Positions 25,813 through 37,560 of a stretch of 64,000 nucleotides of DNA are shown one piece after another (within the stretch, counting starts at the first letter, position 1; every line of letters begins with the position of its first letter). Made by a program: the position numbers and the translations under genes. Source of the stretch: Megaleporinus macrocephalus (Eukaryota > Chordata > Actinopteri > Characiformes > Anostomidae). Where the stretch lies: positions 31,299,136 to 31,363,135 of the forward strand of contig CM038710.1 of assembly GCA_021613375.1 (NCBI GenBank), in the 5' to 3' direction. Under the pieces are notes generated by a model. It searched no databases, was not told where the DNA came from, and saw only the letters and a list, made by a program, of their open reading frames with translations.

Positions 25813-27068
25813 GTAAACAGCAGCCTCTCGGTTTCCCTCACAGCCAGATGCACTGTTGACCTACGCTGTAGATGCAGGCATACGTTTACGTTTGCTCACC
25901 TAACAAGTTCATTTCGTCATAGTTGATCAGAGGCAGAGGGTAAATATGTAATCCCAAGCACTTATGGAGCTCTATAATACTTTCCAGTCTGACTAAAACT
26001 GGACAGGAATTCTAAATTCAGACTGTGGCAGCATAAACAGATACAGTATCATCATTTCTAAAGTACAGCTAGGTGTTTTTAATAAACTGCAATATCACAA
26101 TATCCTCTAAATATGAAGATATATCAGACAATATTTAGGATTGCATTTAACAGACACTGGTTTTTCTACATTTCAGAACTGTTTGCAGCTATGCTAATTA
26201 GAAACCAGAGTTTAAAGCAACACTATGTATGTTTTGAGGATTTGGAGGATTTGTCCTCCAGTGTGTTCAAAGACAAAATTAATAAAGAACTTAGTCCAAA
26301 CTTAAAAGGGTAAAGGGAGCCTCTTCTCAGGATGCGAGATATTCACTATTTTTTCTGTATCTTCATCAGTATTATGAAGTCAGACCTTCTATTTGAGCCT
26401 GTGAATACTTAAGAAGAATGATATGTTCCTAAAGTCCCAAGCCAACACCTCAGAGTACTATATCTGCTGTTATTTTATGTTTCACAAGGAGACTCACAGC
26501 AACAAACATATTTTCTTGAGCCAGTAACTTCCCTTCCCTCATTTCAACAAAACAAAAAAAGTGTAATGATAATTTAATATCTCCAAAAGCTCCCTCACAG
26601 AAAGGTATTATGATTACAAAGATGCTGCATAGTCTCTGAGTCTAGATTTTGGGCTTAAAGCATATTTTTCCTGAGTTTAAGGCTATTATTACCATTATCA
26701 GCAATACATATAGGTTCACTGATTGGACAGCCAATAAAACAACTGTATTAGACTTTTGCATAGTCTGAGTTGGTTAGTTTTTCAAAGTGCTCTGAATAAC
26801 TCTTCTCCTCAATAACTGAATCATACAGAATTTAGGTAAATGCAGCAGAATCCCCTGTTACTAAACCCACTCCTGAGTGCTGCTAATCTATGTTAAAACT
26901 AACTATTTTGATTGAACTACACCAAAGAGAACCGTACACAGTCTTGTAAACATGAACCAAAAAGAAATAATTTTGGAAAACCAATCTCTGACACTAATAC
27001 TGGTTTATAATATACTGCCCAGCACTATATCAATTAAATCTACTTCTTTATCTGTCTATTTAATACAG
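25813..27068 (+). other. bcar3 intron
   Basis: About 1.3 kb, AT-rich, with no supported exon or clear repeat. Confidence 0.85.
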
Positions 27069-27240
27069 GCATAACACCATGGCGATTGGCGTGGCAGTGG
27101 ACATCTTGGGGTGCACGGGCAGCCTGGACGAGAGAGCGGCCACACTAAACCGGATAATACTGGTGGCTCTGGAACTGAAAGACTCCATGGGGGACCTTTA
27201 TGCCTTCTCCTCCATAATGAAAGCCCTGGACATGCCTCAG
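27069..27240 (+). CDS. bcar3: bcar3 exon: Cas-binding domain core
   Basis: Residues 537-594, reading HNTMAIGVAVDILGCTG, then ERAATLNRIILVALELKDSM and GDLYAFSSIMKALDMPQ. HNTMAI and DILGCTG are near-invariant in BCAR3, and the whole exon matches the Ras-GEF-like core. This fold is considered catalytically dead in NSP proteins and serves to hold p130Cas. Leaves in phase 0 at CAG|gtagca. Confidence 0.98.
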
Positions 27241-27388
27241 GTAGCACACACTCAGCAAAGCCCCTCTACCTCACAGACTAGCTGAGCTTAACTGGATACA
27301 GAGAGGGAAAGATTGAGACGGATGCTTGCTGTGCGATAAGACTGTAGAAAACAGGCCTAAGTCTTTCTGATCTTCCTTCTGCTCGCAG

Positions 27389-27500
27389 ATCACAAGACTG
27401 GATCACACATGGACCACGTTACGCAGGAAATACACGCAGACCGCCATCATTTACGAGAAATCTCTCAAACCCTTCTACAAGGGCCTCTATGAAGGCAGTG
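27389..27500 (+). CDS. bcar3: bcar3 exon: Cas-binding domain
   Basis: 112 bp, residues 595-631 plus one base of 632. It reads ITRLDHTWTTLRRKYTQTAI, then IYEKSLKPFYKGLYEGS. Only 148 bp separate it from the previous exon. Acceptor tgctcgcag, donor gtaagt (perfect consensus). Confidence 0.97.
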
Positions 27501-27926
27501 GTAAGTGTCTGTGTATGCCTCGTTAGATTCTTCTGCAAAGAGAAATCAATCACAGTGTTTAAGATTGTCAGTTATAATTAAGAAAATAAATAAATAATTG
27601 GAAATGTGGGCCCTAACTCCTTAATGTACCTGATCAGCCATGATGTGTTTAATGTCTGACGTCTGATTCTGTAGCTTAGAGGATTATTTAGACACGCAGT
27701 TTGCACACTGCTAATTGGTAGCTTTAAGCTACTTGTTAGCTACATTAGGCACCTAGCACCAGGGCTTCAGAGAGCAATCTGCTGATCTAACATGTTAAAA
27801 AAAAGCCTTAAAGTCACAGCAGGTTCCGTCCATGCCTGCTTTTAATAAACATCCGCCGTGTTTGAGGCTATTGTGGGTGAATGATCTGATTGAGCTTGAA
27901 TGAACTAACTATTCTGCTCTCCGCAG

Positions 27927-28133
27927 CGGACGTTCTACTGAGCAATGCCACAGTCCCACTGCTGATGCCCCTCCTCACCCTGATGGAAAGACCTGCAGTG
28001 GCCTTTGAGGGCATGGAGCTGTGGGAAAGCAATGACCAGGGTTGTGAGATCATGCTGCGCCATCTAGAGGAGGCCCGTGCTGTCGCAAGGAACGCTGATA
28101 CTTATTCCTACAACGCTCAGCGCGTCCTGAAAG
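27927..28133 (+). CDS. bcar3: bcar3 exon: Cas-binding domain
   Basis: 207 bp, residues 632-700 plus one base of 701. It contains NATVPLLMPLLTLMERPAVA, then FEGMELWESNDQGCEIML and a helix ending NAQRVLK. This matches BCAR3 VPLLMPLVTLMER and WEKNDQSCEIML. The ADVLLS start differs from the mammalian loop. Donor gtaaga. A GATA microsatellite begins 87 bp downstream. Confidence 0.97.
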
Positions 28134-28220
28134 GTAAGACTAGTAGTTGAGCGTGAAGTCCTGATATGGGAAAGTAGTGGCCTTTAGCACCTTGCTAATG
28201 ACAATTATGACTAGTGCTAG

Positions 28221-28385
<165 letters not shown>

Positions 28386-28520
28386 AGGAAATGTGGCTGC
28401 CAGCAGCAGTTACAAACACAGTACAAAAAAAACCAATAAGGTATATAAAAATTAAATAGTGTTTAAATAGTCTCCAGGAGTGCAAATGTACAGGATGTAC
28501 AGTTGGTATTGATACAATTC
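28386..28520 (-). mobile_element. Probable retroposon 3' fragment next to the GATA tract
   Basis: The sequence after the GATA run (aaatgtggctgccagcagca, then ttacaaacacagtacaaaaa and a later gtgcaaatgtacagg) resembles the 3' ends of teleost non-LTR elements read on the minus strand, ending in a TATC tail. The family is not identified. Confidence 0.4.
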
Positions 28521-28741
28521 AAAATCCCGTTTTCAGATGATATTTTAAGTTTGCATTAGCATATTGTTAACAGCTTTACTGCAAGGTTAATGACCCCGTG
28601 ATTCCTGGGAAGCCTTACAACCCTGACACAGCTTCTATTGATTGAACCGTTCTTGGTGACCAAAGCAGCTGTGGTAAAACCATTAACAATATAGAATGAA
28701 AAAAAATGTGCTAAATTAAACAATTGAGTAGTGATCAGTAT

Positions 28742-28992
28742 ATTGTCACTGTCCAATGAAAAACAAGGATCTCCAAACTAGGAACTTTAAAGGAGAGGCC
28801 AAAAACAGTCTTTCCTTTCAAAGTAAGTCAATGGAACTAGATATTTTTTCCAAGTGATTTTGAAGCATTTCTATTGGTCCATTTATCATGGAAATTGTGC
28901 ACAATGTCAATGGCAGGTCGTGTTCTAATCATGTAGAAAAATGAAACTCGCCAAATATGGAGATACTTGTTTTTAATTGGACAGCGACGAAA
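28742..28992. mobile_element. MITE with ~35-bp terminal inverted repeats
   Basis: The left end cactgtccaatgaaaaacaa, followed by ggatctccaaa, is the near-complement of the right end (tttggag-type word tatggagatacttgtttttaattggacagcg). A second, truncated copy lies at 1,429. It is 251 bp with no coding capacity. Target duplication is not clear, so the superfamily is left open. Confidence 0.7.
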
Positions 28993-29934
28993 TTTTTTAT
29001 TAATATTACTAATAAATTTGGACTGAAACTTAAAGATGAAACTGCACTAGTTTTTATTCCCTGTTTTCAATTTTAAAATAATCTTTCTATTATTAAGATT
29101 ATTCTCCTCTCAAAACTATTAAGCTTTACAGGTGCGATCTGGCAAAAATCTAATTGACCCAATAATTTACTTACCCCAGATGTGTGTGTGATCAGACGAA
29201 ACATATTTGGTGTCCAAATTTTGCTTCTTTACTTTAGAACCTCCGCAACGAGGCTAAGGTTAACAAACAACGCAAAAGCCATCCGAATAGCCCAAATAGT
29301 TTTCTGTGAAAAACACCAAAACTTTAAATTTGCCCAAAACCACTTTTGAGTTTTCATTTAACTTGCAGATCAGGCTTGCAGATGTTGTTTAGGAATAAGT
29401 ACGACTTGTCGTGAACTATAAAAATTAACAACGCTCTCACTTTAGACATCAGGGTCTGTATTTGCAATCAGTCTTTGTGACAGTGACCTTCATAAACACA
29501 GAGTTTTGTTCATTTTTAGTCATACTGTGTTCTGTAACACTTTTGCAAGGCCTGGATGTGGTTAGAGCAGAAGTTACTAGAAGTTTTTTGGCCTATTTGG
29601 GTGACTATTGTGGTCAAGTGTCTGTTAGCAGCAGTAGCCTTGTATGTGTCTCAGCCAGTTTTGTTTTGTCCCTTTAAAAAGTTATTTTTAACTGAAGCAC
29701 TTTACTGTAGGCTATCATGGTCAACACTAATACCTCACAGGAAGAATTTCACAACTATTCACCATCACACAATGTGAGCATTCACGATTTCAGAATAGAT
29801 CTGCTGCAGTATTTTTTTTCCACTCCAGCGTTTTCCCCTCATATCAGCCCATACAGACACCCACTGATACCAGCATGTCAGCTCTAAATTCAATAACCCA
29901 ATTTTGGATATTTTCCTGTGTTTATGTTCTGCAG

Positions 29935-30110
29935 ACTTCCGTCCTGATGAGGACATGTTGGAGATCCTGAAGACAGACTTCCAGCTCCGGCTGCTGTGGG
30001 GCAGCAGAGGGGCTGCGGTGAACCAGACGGAACGATACGACAAGTTTAAACTCATTCTGACCGCACTGTCCAGAAAACTAGAGCCACCTGTCAAACACAC
30101 TGAACTCTGA
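29935..30110 (+). CDS. bcar3: bcar3 last coding exon
   Basis: Residues 701-758 and stop TGA at 30,108. It reads DFRPDEDMLEILKTDFQLRL, then LWGSRGAAVNQTERYDKF and ILTALSRKLEPPVKHTEL. The ending is almost residue-for-residue that of BCAR3. The FQLRLLWGS helix belongs to the p130Cas-binding surface. Acceptor tatgttctgcag. Confidence 0.98.
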
Positions 30111-30870
30111 GGAAAACCGACTCGAATCAGCTCAAAGAGCCAAGCACGAGCAAAGAAAGACTTTTCAAATCTCCTGAACACCACACACAGAAGACTGGAC
30201 GCTGTGGTCTAATCTGTGGAAGAAGTTGTCCCTTCAATGGACCATGGACCTTCTAAAGGCTTTTAAAGGCAATACGTCAAAAAACTTAATACAGTTGCAT
30301 CCAGAGAATTCAGAATACGCAGTCTTCTAAGGATGCTCAGTACGAGAGCATATTTTAACTGCTCTTTGGGTCTCAAAGACAATAGCACATGGACAATGAG
30401 ATGAAGTATTGAAAAAGACAAGGATACGGTGAGGAGCATAAAGTATTCATTCAGAAAAGCATGTGGATCATCACTGATAAGGGCCAAAGGAAAAGAGGAC
30501 GAAAGGCAAAGGAGTGGGAGTTCCGGTGGACATTTTGAACGTGTGCCGATATGAATATGTTGTGTTTGTACATTTATAAATGTCTAGAAAGTCTGGATTC
30601 AAAGTATCAAGATTCACACTGGTCAACTGGGTATCTAAAAAAAAAAAAAAAGCATACATGGAAAATGATGTAAATAATTGTTATGATGCCAAGCATGTGA
30701 ATGGTAGTCTATATATTTTATTCCTAAGTGTCAACGAGTTGTAAATAGTCCAACAGTTTTAATATCTTTATATAAAATGTTGATGAAAGAAGTGTATAGA
30801 TAAACTGTATAGAGAAACGTCTAAATAAAATGTCTGTTTAACTCAATAAATGCTGAGTTTTATTTTTTGC
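30111..30870 (+). other. bcar3 3' UTR (inferred)
   Basis: About 0.75 kb follows the stop before two poly(A) signals. It is AT-rich with no open frame continuing the protein. Its end is inferred from the signals. No transcript was seen. Confidence 0.7.
30824..30850 (+). terminator. bcar3 polyadenylation signals
   Basis: Two canonical AATAAA hexamers, at 30,824-30,829 and 30,845-30,850, with a T-rich stretch (ttttattttttgctc) just downstream, as expected for a cleavage site near 30,865. Confidence 0.75.
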
Positions 30871-31900
30871 TCACTTAGTAAAGTCAGGTCTGTAAGCGAG
30901 TCACTGTTACTTTAAAACAGTGGTCACCTCCCTCCACCAGCAGTTTAGTTCTAGCCTGCAACTTACAAGCTGTCCCACCCCTCAGGTAACATTAAGGCAC
31001 CTGATCCCACCGATTCAAACACTGAAATCAAGCCAGTGAAATCAATTAGCTGGTGTGGCCGATAGCAGTTAGAACTAGACTTTGCAGGAAGGTAGATCTG
31101 CAGGACCTCCACAGTTATATCCACTTGTATACCTACGACTCTTCACAATATTATCTACCATCAAATCTGAAGACTGCTACAGAGTTGAGGCTGCAAAGTC
31201 AAGACTCATAATTAATAATGAAGAAAAAGCTTTACCAATGAGCATGATCCAACCAGGTTTAATACGTGACAATTAAATTGATCCCAGAAATTAATAGAAC
31301 ACTCCAGTTCGGCAAGTTCGACATGTTTTCACACACTTTAAGTATCTCATTTCTTTATGTGTCTTAGAATTCTGTCTTATATTCCTTCTTTTTCAATGAA
31401 TTCTTTTAGACATGAAGGCATTGGCCTCAGCCAGGCCCGCTGGATGTTCTGTTTTGGATGGCTGCAGCTTGGCATGGTTCAAACTAGTCCCGCCTCTTTC
31501 TACTACAACTGTACATTCCTTTAACACAAGATTTTGGTATTTTCAGTGTATCCAATCTCTCCCACAAAACAATGTCTTTCAGAATGTTAATCAGAGTCAG
31601 AGTAAGGTGTATCTGAATGGTACAAATAAAATAATTGTTCAAAAGAAACTCAATATGATAGATTCGTTCCATGACTACGTTTAGGAACAGTATAAACCAA
31701 CTGTATTCTTCAAGAAAGACACAATGATGGAAGATACTCACTTTGAGCCTCAGCGTCACCACTAAGGTACAAAAAAAATTAATGGCATTTTATCTACATA
31801 ATATTCTATGATTTCTGTTTTTGGCAGCTACACACCAACTTAGTATCTTAAAATAGTAACTTATTTTTGCTAAATACTGACTAATTACTTAAAAAGCTGA
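30871..31900. other. Intergenic spacer between convergent genes
   Basis: About 1 kb between the bcar3 poly(A) site and the most distal candidate fnbp1l poly(A) signal. No gene, tRNA or recognisable repeat was seen. Confidence 0.6.
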
Positions 31901-31923
31901 CTCACAAATCAATTTCTTTAAAA

Positions 31924-31929
31924 TTTATT
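31924..31929 (-). terminator. Candidate distal fnbp1l polyadenylation signal
   Basis: AATAAA on the minus strand, roughly 2.9 kb beyond the stop. It is plausible because this family often has long 3' UTRs, but there is no direct support. Confidence 0.3.
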
Positions 31930-32542
31930 GACTCATTATTTCAACACTCGCTCAAAAAAATAAAGAAAAGAAAAAAAAGGAACAAGCCCAAAGTACAATA
32001 GTTTTAAGTGATTTCAGATTTATACCCTATAGAGAATATTTTCTTTGACAATAAACACAAACTAACTTGGCAATGTTGTTTAACTGTTTGAAGCAGTGAG
32101 CGCTGAGTGGAACAGTACTGACTCTTCTTTCTGTTAAAGATTATCAGCGAGTTTAACCCACAGAAAAATTAAAGGGAAAATGTTTCTCATACTAGGTCAT
32201 GTTTAATAATTTGTTGTTAAGACCATTAAAAACTTTATATTTTGTCCAAGAGTGCAGCATCTCAAAAAACCTAATTCAGTCATTTCATTAAATAATTTAA
32301 TGTTTCTAGAAAATAAAGTTGCTTAGTCAAGAACTCTGGCAGACACAGAAAAAATACCAGCCTTAAACAAAGAAAAGATTCAGTCACACAAAACATGTGT
32401 GCGGGAAGGATTGGGGCAAAGAGACTTCAGTATTTATTTCTTGTTTGCTCTTGCTCTTCATCAAACACAACCCAGAACATAGTGGTCACCACTGTCTTAC
32501 TGTACAATATATTTATACAAATGTAGCAGTCAGCGCCAACAC

Positions 32543-32578
32543 CATTCATTCGTTCGTTCGTTCATTCATTCGTTCATT
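32543..32578. repeat. (ATTC/GTTC)n tetranucleotide repeat
   Basis: Alternating attc and gttc units. An imperfect tetranucleotide microsatellite. Confidence 0.85.
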
Positions 32579-34306
32579 TACTCGCTGAAGTTCAAATTCA
32601 AATGCAACAGGGTAAAAAAGTGCATTGGTTAAGACCAGGGTCCGATACAGAGTATTGTTCAGACAGGAAGAAGAAGACGGGGAAAAACAAAAGAAGCGAT
32701 GATTACAAAGAGATAACAGCACGATCTTTTAAAAGCGAAGTCCTTCGCTCGGTTAAAAACCCTATAAAAAGACACGATAAAAACACATTCAGTATGAAAT
32801 AAAAGTTGTTAATACTTACAATTCAGTAATAAAAACTAGCTAGGTATATACACATGTATACACATGTCCATATGCATACACGTCGCTTTCATATATGCAT
32901 GAAATCACATTCACAAACATACGCACTGAAAGGTGTACATTACGGAGCCCCTTTACAAGACCCTCGCGTGTTCTTCAAGCACATGTGAAATCGGGAGCTG
33001 GAACAGAGTGAAGGGTGTCTGCAGGCTGTAAGGAAGTGAATGGCTGGAATGCTGAGAGAGAATTTCGGAGGGTTGTCGCAGGTTCAGCTGTTGCCTGCGT
33101 ATGCTGATGAGCCCCCCTGCTGGTCTGAGTCAGTACTGCATCAGGCTCCGCTGATCCACAGTGCAGGCGGCCACTCGGTTTTCACGTTGGGGGGGGGGGG
33201 GGGTCACTGCCGTGGTTACTGTGGTCCCACCCTGCTTCTACTCTGGTTCAATCATGCTTTGGTACAGGCATACAGAAGCATGACAATGACTCTTGGATGC
33301 ACCAGGGAATGCAGTCGAAATAGAAAAATAATTAAAATAATACTCGATGGACACAAACAAGGCAAGACATCATGTAAGAGGGGTGGAATGGGATTAGAAG
33401 TGAACAGGCAGAAGTGGTTACATCCTAGTAGGAGCTGAAGTGAAGTGATGAGTCATGCATGTTAAGGTGGGCAAATGGGATGGCGCAGGCAAAAAAAAAA
33501 AAACGTATGTTCCCATGACGACGTCGGAATGGACTGCAACGAGATGGAACGTTAGTGCCAGGCACGCTTTTAGGAGCGATGCATCAAACGAGCTTTGGGT
33601 TTCATCTTCCTTTCATGCTTTTGATTCCTCGCATTATACCCACCCACCCCCTCCACACGCACCTACGTCACAAGCCTCCGCTGCGATGGAATGATGTTAA
33701 CGGAAATGACCGTGTCAGCATGCAAGACATGCATCCTGCCCCCCATTTCCTACACTTCAAGCCCACCTTACTCTTTCTGTCTCTTTCAGTCTGAAACCCC
33801 CTGAACTACCTACTATTAGACCCAGAGCAGCATGTTCCCTCCACCAACACCACAGAGCCCCACTCTTCCACTCAGGAACCTGTAGCCACAGAAAGAGGAA
33901 AGAGTACAGTCACTCACAAAGACCAAGACCAGAGAGGACCGAAGAGCTGGCCAGTGACAAGGGGTCATAATTAAAACAAGCATTATGGAGATCCACCATA
34001 AAACGACTTGAAGATAAGATATGAGCTTCAATGTCTTATATAAATCAGCACAAGTTATTAGAACATGGGTTATATACATATGCACACGATAACATTGTAC
34101 AGGACCCATTATAACCCTCCAAAACCACCTTCTTCACATGATAACCTGGTCATGTTAACTATTCTCAGGGATTTCTGACCTCTACAGGCCAAAGGCAAGG
34201 TGGCATCATGTACAACTTGTCATGTAACACTGCCCCCTAAAGGAGATCTTCTGAAATGCTGTACAAGAAGGTCCCTGCTGAAGAGTTTTACTGAAAGAGA
34301 CAAGCA

Positions 34307-34316
34307 TTTATTTATT
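34307..34316 (-). terminator. Candidate proximal fnbp1l polyadenylation signals
   Basis: Two overlapping minus-strand AATAAA hexamers (AATAAATAAA) about 530 bp after the stop codon. Confidence 0.35.
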
Positions 34317-34841
34317 ATTTACTAAGTCTTTTTAACTTTTTAGGTTTATCAATGATCCATCCTTGCATTACTGGTGGAAAAAATAAGGTAGCAAGTAGCC
34401 CAGCAACTGAATGCCGAGTGTAGTGTCAGCAGAGCTGACTGAGAGGTCACGGCAAAATGAAGGATAAGGATAATCACAAGGAAGAAATTAAGAAATACCA
34501 TCACCTACAAATCAGCTACGCCCAACACTTTCGTGCAGAAACAACATTAAAGCAATTAAAACAGAGCGCCTGACACTAAAGGGCAATAAAAGAGAGGGGG
34601 AGCTAATCTGCCAGCAGGGAAATAAACCCTCCCAACTGGGAGGAATACCTTATCATAGTCACAGTACACTAAAAGCTGTCATGGTCACTTCAGGGAGACT
34701 GGGCGTGGGTGTGAATGTGTTTGTCCAGGGGCTCACACAGTGAACAGAGTGCATTTCAGGGAGTCGTCTTGCCAACGAGTCAGTTCGGACATGTACGTTC
34801 CCATTCCTGATGTCTTTATAGGCCACCGTGGTCGTGGGTGA

Positions 34842-35020
34842 TCAAATGTAGGTAACCGCACCTTTGCTGTGTTTCTCCAGTGTGATCTCCACGTAGGACG
34901 TGGGCACGTAACCCTCCTCTCCACTCTGCTTACGGACTCGCGTCCATCCGTCACCTTTATCCTCCTCTATAACGTACAGCACCTCATCCTCTTTCATCAC
35001 CAACGTGCCCTCGTTAGAGC
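34842..35020 (-). CDS. fnbp1l: fnbp1l last coding exon: most of SH3 and PDZ-binding tail
   Basis: Visible residues 534-592 and stop (TGA at 34,844-34,842). It carries [20 protein letters not shown], then [19 protein letters not shown] and [19 protein letters not shown]. The GDGW tryptophan and GYVPTSYV form the proline-peptide pocket of SH3. The final VTYI fits the class I PDZ-ligand rule (Thr at -2, Ile at 0). This matches the TOCA-1 form known to bind ZO-1, not the form ending KGS. The acceptor (ttcacag) follows directly on a GT repeat. Confidence 0.97.
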
Positions 35021-35025
35021 CTGTG

Positions 35026-35026
<1 letters not shown>

Positions 35027-35072
<46 letters not shown>
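35027..35072. repeat. (CA)n microsatellite at a fnbp1l splice acceptor
   Basis: Twenty-three CA units on the + strand, hence (GT)23 in the fnbp1l pre-mRNA, ending six bases before the acceptor AG of the last coding exon. Confidence 0.97.
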
Positions 35073-35074
<2 letters not shown>

Positions 35075-35683
35075 AAAGAAACATGCATCCCGGCAGATAT
35101 GTTCAGAAAACAAGCTGCATGGTGTAACTCCTGGTAGAATACTACTCAGCGAGGATTCGTTTTACATAGGGAGGTGCGGTGATGTCATTATTTCCAAAGG
35201 ATCTTTGTGAGTTCATTATTTCCAGAGTATCTCTGTAAGTTGATTATTTCCAGAGTACCTCTGTGAGTTTGAGTTCCGTCCAAATCCATTAGATCATCAA
35301 CTTCTTACCAAGTGTGTGTTCATGCCTTTGTACCGATTACAGCAGTTTTTCTACCACATATTTTTTATGCAGTTACAGTTAAACGTTTAGCTTTTTTTAA
35401 AGACTGAGAACGCAGGAACAAGGCAATGATGCTCTGCCTCAGCCGAGAGTGCTGATTACTGAACTGAGCTTACAATCTACAGAAGCAGCCATGAGCTCTG
35501 AAGTGAAACATGGTATTGATGTTAATATGCCTGATTTCAAAACTTCATGAGTATGATTTATTTTTTTCTTAATTTATTGGTCTGTAACACTTTGATTCAT
35601 CCCAAAAGGCTTTGAGGCTTTGTTGCCCCCTACTGGAGTAAACAAAAATCGCCCTTGATGTACTGTATATATAATTGTGTAAC

Positions 35684-35770
35684 GGACAGACTCCAAATAG
35701 GACAGACTCCAGATAGGACAGACTCCAGATAGGACAGACTCCAGATAGGACAGACTCCAGATAGGACAGG
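35684..35770. repeat. 16-bp minisatellite
   Basis: Five near-perfect copies of ggacagactccagata plus a partial sixth, within a fnbp1l intron. No function seen. Confidence 0.9.
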
Positions 35771-36059
35771 ACAACTTATCAGAGGAAAATGCACAATGCA
35801 CAATGGTTGCTTGCTATTGTTGTGTTTTCTCTAACAGCGAACATCCAACCTGACTGACAAAAGATCACAAAACCCGTTGGGCAGCGCTACTTCATCCTTT
35901 CACGCTGCACTGATTTGACACAACGCTACAGTGACTCACCATCACCTGTTAAGGTGCAAACTGGTCTTACAAGACGGGATGGGCCAGGACTAGCTAGGTA
36001 GAATGCTAGTAGATAAGTAGATATCTGCAACATGTTGCACTGATGTATATGATATACTA

Positions 36060-36200
36060 AAGCTGGGCGATAAATCGGCTTTATCGATTAATTCTAATTT
36101 ATAGTTATGGACGATGTGTTTCTATGAAAATCATTTTTCTCTCAGCTTTAACTTCCGCCACCGACACCCCAGTGATCTATATCGGCCAGCTCTATGATAT
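36060..36200. mobile_element. hAT-like repeat fragment
   Basis: It begins agctgggcgataaatcggct and contains tatcgattaattc and gatctatatcggcc, words typical of teleost hAT non-autonomous elements. Ends and target duplication are not defined. Confidence 0.35.
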
Positions 36201-36411
36201 ACCATCAAAACTTTCTTTACATTCTGCTAATAACTGTAGTAATGTTTTTTGTAATGTTTTAAACTCGAAATCGTACATACTGCTCAACTAAATAATGAAA
36301 CAAACTGCTATTCGTGGTAATATTACTTGAAGGACACGTTCAGAAAGCTAAACCTGAGTAGGAAGAGAAACTCTGCAGAGAACCAAATCTGTTAAACACA
36401 CAGGAGTGTAC

Positions 36412-36554
36412 CATCAAAAGAGTAGAGTGCTTTGCAGTGTCCAATTGCAGGAAGAGGATCATCATCATCAAACTCATCGTCAAACTCGTGTGGGTCAGGC
36501 TGTGGGGGGGATCGGTGTTCCTGGCTGTGATCGTCTGTGTAGCTGCCCTCAGGA
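36412..36554 (-). CDS. fnbp1l: fnbp1l exon: acidic linker and start of SH3
   Basis: 143 bp, visible residues 486-533 plus one base of 534. It reads [20 protein letters not shown], then [20 protein letters not shown] and [17 protein letters not shown] and the [15 protein letters not shown] stretch are diagnostic of FNBP1/FNBP1L. ALYSFD is the first beta strand (ALYDY-like motif) of SH3. Acceptor gttgtag, donor gtacac. Confidence 0.97.
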
Positions 36555-36747
36555 CTACAACACAGAGAAAATACAATCACACAATGTAATCTTATAATCC
36601 ATCATCAGTGTTATCCAGTGATAACAAGCCGCTGCATCCTGATCTGAGTAAATGATAGCGTGGGAGTGAATACTCAATGACAGGGGGTCCGATTATTTTA
36701 GCAATAATACTGACCTGGTTAAAGCAACTACAAATTTAAATGCCCAC

Positions 36748-36845
36748 CTCTCTCTGCCATGAGGAGCATGATGATTTACATCTGTGCTAGGCCGTCGGTC
36801 ACTACGAGAACTCGGCTTACCCCCCTCAACTTCTGCCAGCCATGT
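36748..36845 (-). CDS. fnbp1l: fnbp1l exon: linker after HR1
   Basis: 98 bp, visible residues 454-485 plus two bases of 486. It reads TWLAEVEGGKPSSRSDRRPS, then TDVNHHAPHGRE, matching human AWLSEVEGK and the following DRRHSSDINH. The acceptor (ctctctcacag) is the end of an 800-bp CT-rich microsatellite, so the normal polypyrimidine tract has become one end of a giant repeat. Donor AG|gtgggc is weak at +3 and +4. Confidence 0.93.
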
Positions 36846-36847
36846 CT

Positions 36848-36849
36848 GT

Positions 36850-36903
<54 letters not shown>

Positions 36904-37061
36904 GACAAAAAGAGAGAGACAGAGAGAGACAAAAAAAGAGAGACACACAAAGAGAGAGACAGAGAGAGAGAAAGACAGAGAAAGACAGAGAGAGAGAGAC
37001 AGACAGACAGACAGACGAGACAGACAGAGACAGAGAGAGATGAAGAGAGAGAGAGAGTGAA

Positions 37062-37112
<51 letters not shown>

Positions 37113-37171
37113 CAAAGAGAGACACACACAAAGAGAGACACACAAAGAGAGACACACAAAGAGAGAGAGAC

Positions 37172-37202
<31 letters not shown>

Positions 37203-37203
37203 C

Positions 37204-37236
<33 letters not shown>

Positions 37237-37323
37237 CAGAGACGGAGAGAGAGAGAAACGGAGAGAGAGAGAGACAGAGACAGAGAGAAAGAGAGAGAGA
37301 CAGAGAGAAATAGAGAGAGACAC

Positions 37324-37356
<33 letters not shown>

Positions 37357-37521
37357 CAGAGACGGAGAGAGAGAAAGAGAGAGACAGAGACAGATAAAGA
37401 GAAACAGAGAGAGACAGAGTGAGAGAGAAAGACAGAGAGAGACAGAGAGAGAGAAAGACAGAGAGAGACAGAGAGAGAGAGACAGAGACAGAGAGAAAGA
37501 GAGAGAGACAGAGAGAGACAC

Positions 37522-37560
<39 letters not shown>

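Larger units (their letters stand above)
31924..34841 (-). other. fnbp1l 3' UTR (extent inferred)
   Basis: Sequence downstream of the fnbp1l stop. Minus-strand AATAAA signals occur about 530 bp after the stop (near 34,307-34,316), at about 32,433 and at 31,924-31,929, so a 0.5-2.9 kb UTR is possible. It contains a tetranucleotide repeat (32,543-32,578) and a run of G (C in the mRNA sense) at about 33,188-33,202. No coding frame of interest. Confidence 0.4.
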
